This document shows positions 18,151-27,029 of a stretch of DNA of 64,000 nucleotides, piece after piece; the first letter of the stretch is position 1, and the number at the start of each line of letters is the position of its first letter. Made by a program: the position numbers and the translations under genes. The DNA is from Neobacillus mesonae (GTDB lineage: Bacteria; Bacillota; Bacilli; Bacillales; Cytobacillaceae), in contig NZ_JAMBNQ010000028.1 of NCBI RefSeq assembly GCF_023715155.1, positions 1 to 64,000 on the forward strand, written 5' to 3'. Below the pieces are notes generated by a model that searched no databases, was not told where the DNA came from, and was given only the letters and a program-made list of their open reading frames with translations.

Positions 18151-18798
18151 TCATGCCGGGTATGTATTTTGTTCTGGAACTTTATGAATCACAATCCAGC
18201 GATTATAATAATCAATTAAAACTCCCATTCCAAACATGTAAAACATCGTGCCTATTCCAAGACCAATTACCTTGTGTTGAAAGACTATAATAAGAATGCT
18301 GATGGATAACGGAATTGATGTACAAAGAATATTTCCCAATGTATAATTCTTCATTAGCTTTCCAAAAGCCTTCAACAAATAATCAGACAGCAAATACACC
18401 GAGCTTGATTGAAAATATATACATATTGCGACTGCCATAAGGTTGAGCCCTATAAATAAATATATATAACGAATCCATATGTTTTCCGGGACATATAAAA
18501 TGTGATGTAAGTACACAAACAGATCAATAAATATTCCAAAAACGAAGGTGAGAACCATACTTTTGATAATCATGGACACGGTAAATTTTACTTTCATTAA
18601 ATAACTGAGTATAAATGAAAAGCAATTCAAAAAAATAATGCAGACACCAACAGAAATCGGTAATACCGACGCAAGATTTTCCCTAGCAGCTGCCCAGGGG
18701 GCACTTCCTAAGTTGGATATGATCATAAAACTATTTGCTAAGGCATTTAACGAAATAGAACAAACAAACCATAATAAGTTTACAGGTAGACTCCTCAT
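18151..18798 (-). CDS. YczE/YyaS/YitT-family membrane protein
   Basis: A 215-residue protein with about five hydrophobic segments. The N-terminal segment SLNALANSFMIISNLGSAPWAAARENLA matches the conserved region of the YczE-like family (integral membrane proteins of unknown transport function). The glycine-rich end GLGIGTMFYMFGMGVLID is also typical. The ribosome binding site GGAGGT lies before the ATG at 18798. A dyad upstream (18838-18869) may be an operator. A weak hairpin CCTGGCACAT/ATGCCGGG around 18137-18163 overlaps the stop and may terminate it. It is the only intact gene in an otherwise decayed stretch. Confidence 0.82.
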   Translation of the reverse strand: MRSLPVNLLWFVCSISLNALANSFMIISNLGSAPWAAARENLASVLPISVGVCIIFLNCFSFILSYLMKVKFTVSMIIKSMVLTFVFGIFIDLFVYLHHILYVPENIWIRYIYLFIGLNLMAVAICIYFQSSSVYLLSDYLLKAFGKLMKNYTLGNILCTSIPLSISILIIVFQHKVIGLGIGTMFYMFGMGVLIDYYNRWIVIHKVPEQNTYPA

Positions 18799-18837
18799 CG
18801 TGACCTCCGATAGTTCACTGCATTTTATTTGTACATC

Positions 18838-18869
18838 CCCAATAGGTATACTCCCTATCAGCTATTGGG
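18838..18869. promoter_or_regulatory. Dyad upstream of the yczE-like gene
   Basis: CCCAATAG (18838-18845) and CTATTGGG (18862-18869) form an 8-bp inverted repeat about 40 bp before the start of the yczE-like gene, with an inner TAGG/CCTA pair. It could be an operator. No adjacent regulator is seen. Confidence 0.35.
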
Positions 18870-18964
18870 ATAGTTTCCCTCTGATTTCCATAGTTGAGTA
18901 CGCTTCTTTCCAAAATTTAACCTAAACATTAAAAAAACTTTGGTTAGAATAACTCGTCATAACA

Positions 18965-19007
18965 GTAAAAAGCCCCTTCCAAAAGAATAGTGAGAAGAGG
19001 TTTTTAC
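18965..19007. repeat. Inverted repeat, copy 2
   Basis: GTAAAAAGCCCCTTC (18965-18979) pairs with GAAGAGGTTTTTAC (18994-19007), with one bulge and one mismatch. It shares 17 identical nt with the hairpin at 17762-17803. From here to 19368 I see no gene or other feature that I can support. Confidence 0.65.
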
Positions 19008-19368
19008 CTATAAGATTAATACAGCGGCCATATTTTCCAATCCTAAGCCTCTCAAACTCCATGCAAGTATTAGCAGACTTAAGCAACAATAGAAACATTA
19101 ACCGCCCAAGTTAATTTCACTTTTCGGTTTATATAAATATATGCATTTCTGCCATGAAAGATGGGTCATTAGACTAGCTGGTAAGTGCGAATTAGAGCAT
19201 AACTATTGCCGAAAAAGGAGTATTCAGATTCCTATTACTTCATCTTTTTCTATAGTGATATCGTTTTATCTTCTTTTTGACCTGGACACTCTTCTTCCCT
19301 ATAGAAGCAATTGGATGTTAAACCTTTAGGACAGTTAATCTAAAAGTCCAGCTGCTATTTCTAATTGT

Positions 19369-20394
19369 CTAAAACCATATATCGCTTACCTGGTGACCAT
19401 ATGCAATTGGATCTGTTGGATCAGTTCCCAGCTCCATAATGCCAGTTATCCATGCTTGACCAGCAATGGCAGGCACTACTGCATCTTTATGCCCAACTTT
19501 CGTATAATCAACAATACGACTTACGAACTTGGTTCCAGTAATCGATTGATTTTCAAATCTTTCCCCCTTTTGGATTCTCCCTTTTGCCGCCATTACGGCT
19601 AAACGGGCACTGGTACCTGTCCCGCATGGTGACCTATCAAGCCTTCCGTGCAGCACGACAGTACCATTTTTACTTACCAGTCCTGATTCACTCCGCTGAA
19701 CAGAACCTTCAAAGATAATATTTGAAACATCACGAATCTTCTCATTTTCTGGATGAACTATTGTGAGTTGTTCATTCACTGCTCGTTTAATTTTCTGACC
19801 TGCCAAGCACATTTCGTGGGCCTCATCAGGGGAAATCCTGAACCCAAGTTTTTCAGCGTTAACATGAGCGAACATCATACCGCCATAGGAAGTGTCAACC
19901 GTTACTGTTCCAATTCCAGGCACTTCAATAGGTACATCGAGGTCAATAGCAAAGGCTGGTACATTCGTAAACTCGACTTGAGTCACCTTTCCGTTTTCAC
20001 ATGTACAATCCACACTAATTACCCCGCAAGGAGCATCAAGGACCAACTTAGTAACAGGCTCCCGCATTGGCAGTATTCCTGTCTCCAAAAGTACCGTGGC
20101 TACACACATCGTATTCGAACCAGACATAGGCGGGTATTCCGTACTTTCCAGAATGACAAAGCCCATATCAGCCTGTGGGTTACTAGGCGCCAATAGTATA
20201 TTGGCGTTATGGAATGGGCCTCCACGAGGTTCAAACAATAACATTCGCCTAATTTCGTCCATATGCCTCTCTAGATACTCCTTTTTTTCAAACATACTTT
20301 CACCTGGAATATGCGGGATACCACCCACAACTACGTTTCCTACCTCCCCCCCTGCATGTGCACCCACTACACTAACTTTTCGTGACCACCTCAT
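19369..20394 (-). CDS. Proline racemase-superfamily enzyme (probable 4-hydroxyproline 2-epimerase)
   Basis: 341 residues of the proline racemase superfamily, which covers proline racemase, 4-hydroxyproline 2-epimerase and trans-3-hydroxyproline dehydratase. The second catalytic site is intact (Cys257 in DRSPCGTGTSA). The first has serine instead of cysteine (Ser91 in MSGSNTM, where racemases have MCGH). This Ser/Cys pair occurs in part of the superfamily but leaves the exact reaction open. The downstream-pathway genes next door (FAD/[2Fe-2S] dehydrogenase, DHDPS-family protein, aldehyde dehydrogenase) favour conversion of trans-4-hydroxy-L-proline to the cis-D isomer. AAGGAGG lies 8 nt before the ATG. 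Last gene of the minus-strand cluster. Confidence 0.85.
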   Translation of the reverse strand: MRWSRKVSVVGAHAGGEVGNVVVGGIPHIPGESMFEKKEYLERHMDEIRRMLLFEPRGGPFHNANILLAPSNPQADMGFVILESTEYPPMSGSNTMCVATVLLETGILPMREPVTKLVLDAPCGVISVDCTCENGKVTQVEFTNVPAFAIDLDVPIEVPGIGTVTVDTSYGGMMFAHVNAEKLGFRISPDEAHEMCLAGQKIKRAVNEQLTIVHPENEKIRDVSNIIFEGSVQRSESGLVSKNGTVVLHGRLDRSPCGTGTSARLAVMAAKGRIQKGERFENQSITGTKFVSRIVDYTKVGHKDAVVPAIAGQAWITGIMELGTDPTDPIAYGHQVSDIWF

Positions 20395-20670
20395 GAATAG
20401 AGCCTCCTTGTTTTTTTACAAAATTCCATCAAACTATTTCATTCTGCAAAGAGCCGGTCAAATACGATTCTACTAATCTCATAGGAATTCCTCATCTTAT
20501 TGTTAACTAAAAATTTTCAAGCAGGTAATCCCTTATTTGCAAATTTTCCCCTGAGGAATATATCTTTTTTCCTTTGCTTAAGTAATTGAATTGAGTTTTT
20601 GGCCATAAGAAAACAGAGCTGCCACGGCCTTAGCCCCATGGTATATAGGGCTGAATCCGCTTGGATATTT

Positions 20671-22191
20671 TTATAAATTCTGCTGACTACTCGACTGGGT
20701 GCTGTTTACAGAGAGGCCACTCTCTTTGTTATTTATGATTATTTCCTTTGCTTCTAGCTCCTCCCAGAAATCCGCATTTTTAATACCCACTTTACTTGGC
20801 CGGAAAACAGGATTGAGTCCTTGACTCTTTTGCTCATCATAGTCTTTTAGGGCTTTTACGGCTGTTTTTGATAGGAATAGTATCGTGATCACGTTCACCC
20901 ATCCAAGAAGTCCAACACCTAAATCAGCAATTCCCCAAATTAATGCAGCTGAGTTAACTGCCCCAAAAATAACCATTGCGAAAAGACCAAAACGAAATAA
21001 ATGATTTACAAAATTACTTGAGCTCTTAATATTGAGGGTTTCTTTAACAAACGCGATATTTGTATCCATTTTATAGAAATACGTAATTAAAGTTGTAAAA
21101 CTAAACAAGAATAAAGAAGCAGTCATATAATATTGGCCGAATACTTGTGAAACTAGAGTTCCCATTGCGGACTGAGTATATAATTCTGGTCCTGAACCTG
21201 GCAGGTTATTAATAATCGGTTCCCCACCGTTTGGAATAACGTTATACTTGCCTGTAATTAAGATCATAAATGCAGTCGCAGTACAAATTAAAAAGGTATC
21301 AATATAAATCGAAAATGCTTGCACTAAACCTTGTTTAGCAGGGTGGGATACACTAGTTGCACCAGATTCAAATGTTTCAGTACCAAGACCTGCAGCACTC
21401 GCAAATGCTCCACGTTGTACTCCCATGGCAATAGCGGTACCTAATAGACCTGAGAATGTCGAATTTAAATTAAACGCACTAGAAATGATTAATGAAAACA
21501 TAGCCGGAATTTCAGAAGCATTAATTGCTAATAAAATGATACAAATTCCAACATAACCAAGGGCCATAAATGGAACTAAATATTCAGAAACAGCAGCGAT
21601 TCGTTTAACACCGCCATAAATGACAACAGCGATTAATAAAGCTAATAAAATCCCTGTCACTAAAGGAGAAATGTGAAAAGAATCTTGTACTGTTAATGCA
21701 ATTGTATTCGCTTGCACAGTTGGCCATAAAATACCGATAACGACTGTTAAAATGATTGCAGAAAAAACAGCAAACCTTTTCAAGTTTAATCCTTTATAAA
21801 TATAGAAAGGTGTTCCCCCACGATATTCACCCTCTAATTTACTTTTATAAATTTGAGTTAACGTAATCTCGATAAACGAAGTTGCACTTCCGAAGAATCC
21901 AGTGACCCACATCCAAAAGACTGCTCCTGGGCCGCCAAGGCTGATTGCAACAGCTACTCCAACGATATTACCTGTTCCAATACGACTTCCAAGAGACATC
22001 GCTAACGCTTGGAAGGACGAGATACCTGCATTATCATTATTTTTTTCAAAGAGTAACTTTATCATGTCTTTAAAGCGTCTGACTTGAACAAATTTTGTTT
22101 GAAACGTAAAAAATAGGCCGACGGCTAGGAATAGGAAGACAAGGGCCTTACCCCAAATATACCCATTCAAAAAGTTGACTATATCCGACAT
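20671..22191 (-). CDS. AGCS-family sodium:amino acid symporter
   Basis: An alanine/glycine:cation symporter family protein of 506 residues with about 11 membrane segments. Typical segments are MSLGSRIGTGNIVGVAVAISLGGPGAVFWMW and GVQRGAFASAAGLGTETF. It imports a small neutral amino acid with Na+. Its place in the cluster suggests hydroxyproline or a related compound. The ATG at 22191 is preferred over a GTG at 22200 because AAAGGAAG lies about 8 nt upstream of it. The C-terminus is hydrophilic and serine/glutamine-rich. A paralogue lies at 25408-26892 and a dead one directly upstream. Confidence 0.9.
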   Translation of the reverse strand: MSDIVNFLNGYIWGKALVFLFLAVGLFFTFQTKFVQVRRFKDMIKLLFEKNNDNAGISSFQALAMSLGSRIGTGNIVGVAVAISLGGPGAVFWMWVTGFFGSATSFIEITLTQIYKSKLEGEYRGGTPFYIYKGLNLKRFAVFSAIILTVVIGILWPTVQANTIALTVQDSFHISPLVTGILLALLIAVVIYGGVKRIAAVSEYLVPFMALGYVGICIILLAINASEIPAMFSLIISSAFNLNSTFSGLLGTAIAMGVQRGAFASAAGLGTETFESGATSVSHPAKQGLVQAFSIYIDTFLICTATAFMILITGKYNVIPNGGEPIINNLPGSGPELYTQSAMGTLVSQVFGQYYMTASLFLFSFTTLITYFYKMDTNIAFVKETLNIKSSSNFVNHLFRFGLFAMVIFGAVNSAALIWGIADLGVGLLGWVNVITILFLSKTAVKALKDYDEQKSQGLNPVFRPSKVGIKNADFWEELEAKEIIINNKESGLSVNSTQSSSQQNL

Positions 22192-22273
22192 TAATATCAC
22201 TTCCTTTTATATATTTTGATAAGCAAGAGACTGTTTGCGATTATGGTTAATAAGGTATAAACGATTTTCCAGT

Positions 22274-22497
22274 TTATTGAGCTACAGCCAAAAAATCAGC
22301 CCCAGGGCCGCCAAATGTTGTCGCAGTATCAATTCCAGTAATATCCCATGTATTCCCGCTGCTGCCTATTGACATTAAATTACCTGAAAGGATGATACTC
22401 CCCTCGCTGAGCATTTTCTTGGAATTGTCGATTTGGTCATTTCTTTTAAGCCTCTAACTTGTGCAAATCTCATTACTATTGTGAAAAACAAAAGACA
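22274..22497 (-). pseudogene. Fragment of a third AGCS symporter
   Basis: On the minus strand LLFFTIVMRFAQVRGLKEMTK reads like the first helix and loop of the neighbouring symporters (GLFYSIATRFLQVRHLKDMGK). After a deletion and a frameshift, GVSSFQ and ATTFGGPGADF correspond to GVSSFQGLAM and AIAYGGPGALF. A stop follows at 22274. Only about 75 N-terminal codons of roughly 500 remain. Confidence 0.75.
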
Positions 22498-22579
22498 TCA
22501 CAATTAAAAACAGTCAAGTTTAATTTTGAAAATAACTCCACATTATTTAAATATTCAATAAATTAAGTTTAGTATTATC

Positions 22580-23043
22580 CCACCCTGGCACTTAAATTTT
22601 TCCTCCGCTTTAGATGTTCCATAATGATATCAGCGAATACATATACTTCTTATAACTTCTTTCGGATAATGAATTCCCCATAAATTTGTTTTCATGCTTC
22701 CTGGAATAAAAATGGTTCCTTTTAAATGAATATCAATCATTTGATTAACTTCACTCTCATTCAGGTCCGCGGAAGACTAAAAATCCCTATCCCGGCGTTA
22801 TTCAACAAACAATCAATTGACTCTCTGTCTTATAAAATTTTTGTTGCTGTTTTTTAACTTGGCTTTAGAAGAAACATCTACAGCAAAAATAGAATAGTCC
22901 TTTCCTAGTCCCATAGATGTTTCTTCAAGTTTTGATTTTGGTTTACCTGATTAACAGACTTTTCAGTCCAAACTGAAAAACTTTTTAGCCAAAGAAGAGC
23001 CAAATCCACAGCCTGATCCTGTAATAACAACAGTTGTTGGCAA
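22580..23043 (-). pseudogene. Broken short-chain dehydrogenase
   Basis: Starting at TTG 23043, the minus strand encodes PTTVVITGSGCGFGSSLAKKFFS, then passes stops and frameshifts with DVSSKAKL, MIDIHLKGTIF, MKTNLW and ADIIMEHLKRRKNLS. These match, in order, the intact SDR at 24658-25341 (VVVITGAGSGLGASLAKK, DVSSKKDT, MIDINLKGTIF, MKTNLW, AEIIIDNIKPRKYVS). It is a decayed duplicate of that gene. Confidence 0.85.
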
Positions 23044-23078
23044 TTATAAACGCACCCATTCTATGAAGCTATTAACTT

Positions 23079-23678
23079 TTAGTAAACATAATAGCTTTGG
23101 CCTGTTTGAGCACCCAGAATGCTTTTTCTAAAGGCAAGTGCTGCCCTTTTAGCCGGTACAGGTTCAAATCCTACAAAGAAAGAGCCGTACTTTTCTTTCG
23201 ATTCCTCAAGCATGTTCGGGCTTACGCTATTAATACGGATACCTCTTGGCATTTCAATAGATGCTGATTTAACAAATGCCCGAACCCCGCCATTGGCCAT
23301 TGCAGAAGAGGCACCTCCAACCACTGGGTCGTCCATCAATATTCCCGTCGTTAACGTGATACTGCCGTTATCACGAATATAGGGAAGTCCAAGAAGCACC
23401 AGATTAATTTGACCTAGAAGCTTGCTATTTACTGCAATGCTATTGAGTTCCGGAGTTAATTCCTCAACACCACCGAAATGAGCAGCCCCTGTCGCACTTA
23501 CAATCGCATCAATTTCCCCAACTTCTTTAAACATTTGCAGAATACTATCTGTTGATGTGATGTCTACTTTAATATCGGAATTACTCTTGCTTGCACTAAT
23601 AATTTCTGCATCATTCTTCATTTCATTCACAACAGCTGTTCCAAGAGTACCCGTTGCACCTACTACTAAAATCCTCAT
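23079..23678 (-). CDS. Short atypical SDR-family oxidoreductase
   Basis: 199 residues with an N-terminal Rossmann motif VVGATGTLGTAVVNEM that should bind NAD(P). It is shorter than classical SDRs. The usual catalytic YxxxK is not present: the aligned segment reads GGASSAMANGGVRAFVKSASIEM. This agrees with a small group of annotated short-chain dehydrogenases lacking the tyrosine, so activity is uncertain. RBS AGGAG precedes the ATG. It sits 93 nt after the next SDR in the cluster. Substrate unknown. Confidence 0.8.
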   Translation of the reverse strand: MRILVVGATGTLGTAVVNEMKNDAEIISASKSNSDIKVDITSTDSILQMFKEVGEIDAIVSATGAAHFGGVEELTPELNSIAVNSKLLGQINLVLLGLPYIRDNGSITLTTGILMDDPVVGGASSAMANGGVRAFVKSASIEMPRGIRINSVSPNMLEESKEKYGSFFVGFEPVPAKRAALAFRKSILGAQTGQSYYVY

Positions 23679-23771
23679 TTTTTACATCACTCCTATATCT
23701 TCCTTCATAAACATCATTTCATGCCTTACCATTACGGGATAACCATATATTATTTTGCATCTCTTAATAGA

Positions 23772-24521
23772 CTATTTCACTGAAAAGCCGCCATCTACAA
23801 ATATATGAGTTCCCGTAATAAAAGACGATTCATCTGAAGCCAAAAAGATGGCTGGACCTACGATATCACTCGTTTCTCCAATTCGATTAAGCATGGTTAA
23901 ATTACTTTCGCGCTCCATTACTTTTTGATCTGAAAGCCGCCCCTCAGTTAGATTGGTGCGAATGGTCCCAGGTGCAATCGCATTTACCCTGATATTCATA
24001 TCTCCTAGATCTAACGCCATATGACGGGTCATAGCTGCAACTGCCCCTTTTGATGCACCATATTCCACGGTATTCGGTTCTGCTAGTACGGAAGTTGTAG
24101 ATGATATATGAATAATTGCACCTCCGCCTTGTTTAGACATAACCCTGGCAGCTTCTTGACTGCAAAGAAAAACACCTTTTGCATTTACCTGCATGACTCG
24201 ATCATAATCCTCTTCGGTTAATTCGAGGAAAGGTTTCCGAATTGTGATACCCGCGCAAGCCACAAGGATATCTAACCTTCCAAACTTCTGTACCGTCTGT
24301 TCTACACATTCCCTTACATCAACTAAATTGCCTACGTTGATATATTGTGCAAGACACACATCCTCTGGTGCCTCTGACTCTTGAATGGCTCTTTGTACTG
24401 ATTCTATGGTAATATCTGCAAATACAACCTTCGCTCCTTCTTTCAAAAATGCTTTAGCAATAGCAGCGCCCATCCCCGATCCTGCTCCAGTCACCAAAGC
24501 AACCTTATCTTTCAGTCTCAT
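23772..24521 (-). CDS. Classical short-chain dehydrogenase/reductase
   Basis: 249 residues with all classical SDR elements: TGAGSGMGAA cofactor loop, CAGIT in place of NNAG, the catalytic serine in ISSTTS, YGASK, and the C-terminal FVDGGFSVK. It oxidises or reduces an alcohol/ketone pair with NAD(P). The substrate is unknown, perhaps a hydroxy- or keto-acid of the cluster. The ATG at 24521 has AGGAG 8 nt upstream, and the GTG at 24530 overlaps that site and is rejected. A C-terminal fragment of a near relative lies at 17877-17995. Confidence 0.9.
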   Translation of the reverse strand: MRLKDKVALVTGAGSGMGAAIAKAFLKEGAKVVFADITIESVQRAIQESEAPEDVCLAQYINVGNLVDVRECVEQTVQKFGRLDILVACAGITIRKPFLELTEEDYDRVMQVNAKGVFLCSQEAARVMSKQGGGAIIHISSTTSVLAEPNTVEYGASKGAVAAMTRHMALDLGDMNIRVNAIAPGTIRTNLTEGRLSDQKVMERESNLTMLNRIGETSDIVGPAIFLASDESSFITGTHIFVDGGFSVK

Positions 24522-24657
24522 CCTCTTCACTCCTAAAATATGAATTTAATCCTAAATTAAAAAATCAACCCTTCATTAAAAAATACTAACGTTCAAACTT
24601 AACGCAATTACTAACCATTCATTTTCAACCGCCGTTAGACAGCGCTTTCAAATCTTG

Positions 24658-25341
24658 CTATTTATTTTTAATTACGACTTCTTCAACTGAAACGTATTTT
24701 CGTGGCTTTATATTATCTATGATTATTTCAGCAACGTCATCAGGATCCATATACGTATCTTCTATACTATCATCACTAGTCCATAAGTTTGTTTTCATAT
24801 TACCCATATAGGCTGCAAACACCCTTATGGCAGTGTCTTTGAGTTCGAGTGCTAAACTCTCAGTAAATCCTCTGACACCAAATTTACTTGCACTATAAAC
24901 TGACTCGTTTATTTTTCCTCTTTTACCTGATAGGGATGCGACATTTACAATATACCCCATATCCCTATTTTTCATATCACCTAATACTTCTTGGGTACAA
25001 AAAATGGTTCCTTTTAGATTAATATCTATCATTTGATGAATGGATTCTTCTGATAAATTTTCTGTTAAACAAAAGTCACCAACACCTGCGTTATTGATTA
25101 ATAGATCGATGGAGCCGTTCTCTTCTTTAATTAATTGAAAAACTCTTGCTGTATCCTTTTTAGACGAAACATCAACTTCGTAAATGGAAGAACTGTGACT
25201 TAATGTTTCAGCTGTTCTCATTAATTTTGCTTTTGTCCTTCCAAGTAAACAAACATGACATCCTTTATCAGAGATTTTTTTAGCCAATGAAGCACCTAAT
25301 CCGCTCCCAGCACCGGTAATTACAACGACCTTAATGTTCAA
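24658..25341 (-). CDS. Short-chain dehydrogenase/reductase
   Basis: 227 residues with TGAGSGLGASLAKK, INNAGVGDF, a serine in VNVASLSG and YSASKFG: a complete SDR active site. The C-terminus (RKYVSVEEVVIKNK) resembles small SDRs annotated as 3-oxoacyl-ACP reductase-like of unknown substrate. The start is a TTG at 25341 with AAAGGAGG 8 nt upstream. It directly follows the AGCS symporter gene at 25408-26892 (66-nt gap). A decayed copy lies at 22580-23043. Confidence 0.9.
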   Translation of the reverse strand: MNIKVVVITGAGSGLGASLAKKISDKGCHVCLLGRTKAKLMRTAETLSHSSSIYEVDVSSKKDTARVFQLIKEENGSIDLLINNAGVGDFCLTENLSEESIHQMIDINLKGTIFCTQEVLGDMKNRDMGYIVNVASLSGKRGKINESVYSASKFGVRGFTESLALELKDTAIRVFAAYMGNMKTNLWTSDDSIEDTYMDPDDVAEIIIDNIKPRKYVSVEEVVIKNK

Positions 25342-25407
25342 ACGGTGATCCTCCTTTCTACATAATTTTTAATGGATAAAAAGAGAAAAATACTGCAACT
25401 CCTTCTT

Positions 25408-26892
25408 TTAAGAAGAGATTTCTTCTTTTTGTTTAAAGTTATATTCATAATGTTCAGACCCTTTATATTCCTTTTCCCAATAATCTGCCCCTGTTATTCC
25501 CAGTTTTACAGGGTCAAATACAGGATCTTTTCCTTCCTTCTTCTGATTCTCGTAATCTTTTAATATTTTAAATGCTTGTTTTGAAAGGAATACAAGAGTA
25601 ATGATATTTATCCAAGCCATACTTCCAATTCCTAGGTCTCCAAATGCCCAGGCAAGCGCCTCGGATTTAACACTGCAATAAAATACAATTCCTAATATGA
25701 TGAATTTTAAAACACCCAGCACCCAAACTCGCTTTACTTTTCCCATAACATAAGAAAGACAAGTTTCAGCACTATAGTAATAGGCGATTAATGTTGTAAA
25801 GGCGAATAGGAGAATAGCAATTGCCACAAATGGAGAACCAAATCCCGGAAGAACAGACTCAACCGCTTTCTGAGTGAATGTTGTACCTGGATCAACATTT
25901 CCCAAGTTATTCACAATCGGTTTCATGCCTTCCGGCGTTACATTAAACATTCCAGTAGACAGAATCATAAAGCCTGTAGCTGAACAAATAAATAATGTGT
26001 CAACATAGACTGCAAAGGACTGTACTAACCCCTGTTTTGCTGGATGTGATACTTCTGCCGCAGCAGCTCCATAAATTTCGCTTCCAACGCCAGCCGCATT
26101 TGAATAAATACCTCTTCGAACTCCCCAAGCAATAGCTGAACCAATTATTCCTCCAAATGTTGCATCTGTTCCTATGGCACTTGATATAACAAGTGAAAAC
26201 ATATGTGGAATTTCAGTATAATTTGCACCTAATATAATAAAACACAGTAAAATATAGCCAATCGCCATTATTGGAACAAGTATCTCTGCACTTTTCGCAA
26301 TTCGTTTTACCCCTCCAATAATAATAACTCCCAGGGCCAATACTAATAAAATACCGGTCCATGATGGCTTTATCCCAAATGCATTGTCCATACCCACTGC
26401 CACAGTGTTAGCCTGCAAAGCCGGTAATAACATACCTTGTGCAATTACAGTAACAATCGCATATAATACAGCAAGCCATTTCAGTTTTAGTCCTTTTTCC
26501 ATATAAAACGATGGACCACCACGCAGCTGCCCGTTTTCCTTTACCTTATATACCTGGGCAAGTGTTGTTTCAACAAATGAAGTTGCCGCCCCTAAGAATG
26601 CCATCATCCACATCCAAAAAAGAGCACCTGGACCTCCATATGCAATAGCTGTGGCTACACCTGCAACATTCCCAATTCCAACCCTGCTAGAGAGTGTCAT
26701 GGCTAATCCCTGGAAGGAAGATACTCCTGACGATGAACCTTTATTGTCAAAAATCAACTTCCCCATATCCTTAAGGTGTCTTACCTGAAGAAACCGGGTT
26801 GCAATAGAGTAAAACAACCCCGCTGCTAGGAAAACATAAACCAAGGCTGAACTCCAAACTATCCCATTTAGCCAATTAACGAATTCTTCCAT
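25408..26892 (-). CDS. AGCS-family sodium:amino acid symporter, second copy
   Basis: 494 residues, about 11 membrane segments, with MTLSSRVGIGNVAGVATAIAYGGPGALFWMW and GVRRGIYSNAAGVGSEIYG. It is clearly paralogous to the symporter at 20671-22191 but not nearly identical. It probably imports an amino acid for the cluster, with Na+. The ATG at 26892 has GGGGGA 7 nt upstream; an earlier ATG at 26907 overlaps that site. It follows the FAD oxidoreductase gene after 137 nt, so it may have its own promoter. Confidence 0.9.
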   Translation of the reverse strand: MEEFVNWLNGIVWSSALVYVFLAAGLFYSIATRFLQVRHLKDMGKLIFDNKGSSSGVSSFQGLAMTLSSRVGIGNVAGVATAIAYGGPGALFWMWMMAFLGAATSFVETTLAQVYKVKENGQLRGGPSFYMEKGLKLKWLAVLYAIVTVIAQGMLLPALQANTVAVGMDNAFGIKPSWTGILLVLALGVIIIGGVKRIAKSAEILVPIMAIGYILLCFIILGANYTEIPHMFSLVISSAIGTDATFGGIIGSAIAWGVRRGIYSNAAGVGSEIYGAAAAEVSHPAKQGLVQSFAVYVDTLFICSATGFMILSTGMFNVTPEGMKPIVNNLGNVDPGTTFTQKAVESVLPGFGSPFVAIAILLFAFTTLIAYYYSAETCLSYVMGKVKRVWVLGVLKFIILGIVFYCSVKSEALAWAFGDLGIGSMAWINIITLVFLSKQAFKILKDYENQKKEGKDPVFDPVKLGITGADYWEKEYKGSEHYEYNFKQKEEISS

Positions 26893-27029
26893 AAACCAAT
26901 CCCCCATCCGTAAATTAAAGTTCTTGAAAACACTTTCATTTAGATTTAAAACAAATCAAGATGAGGTTCTTAGCTGGGTGAGATCATACATTCCTTTGGA
27001 AATTTTTGTTCCTATACATAGATGGAGAT

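Noticed and set aside
19141-19329. A 62-codon plus-strand frame
   Set aside because: No ribosome binding site, no conserved pattern, composition of non-coding DNA.
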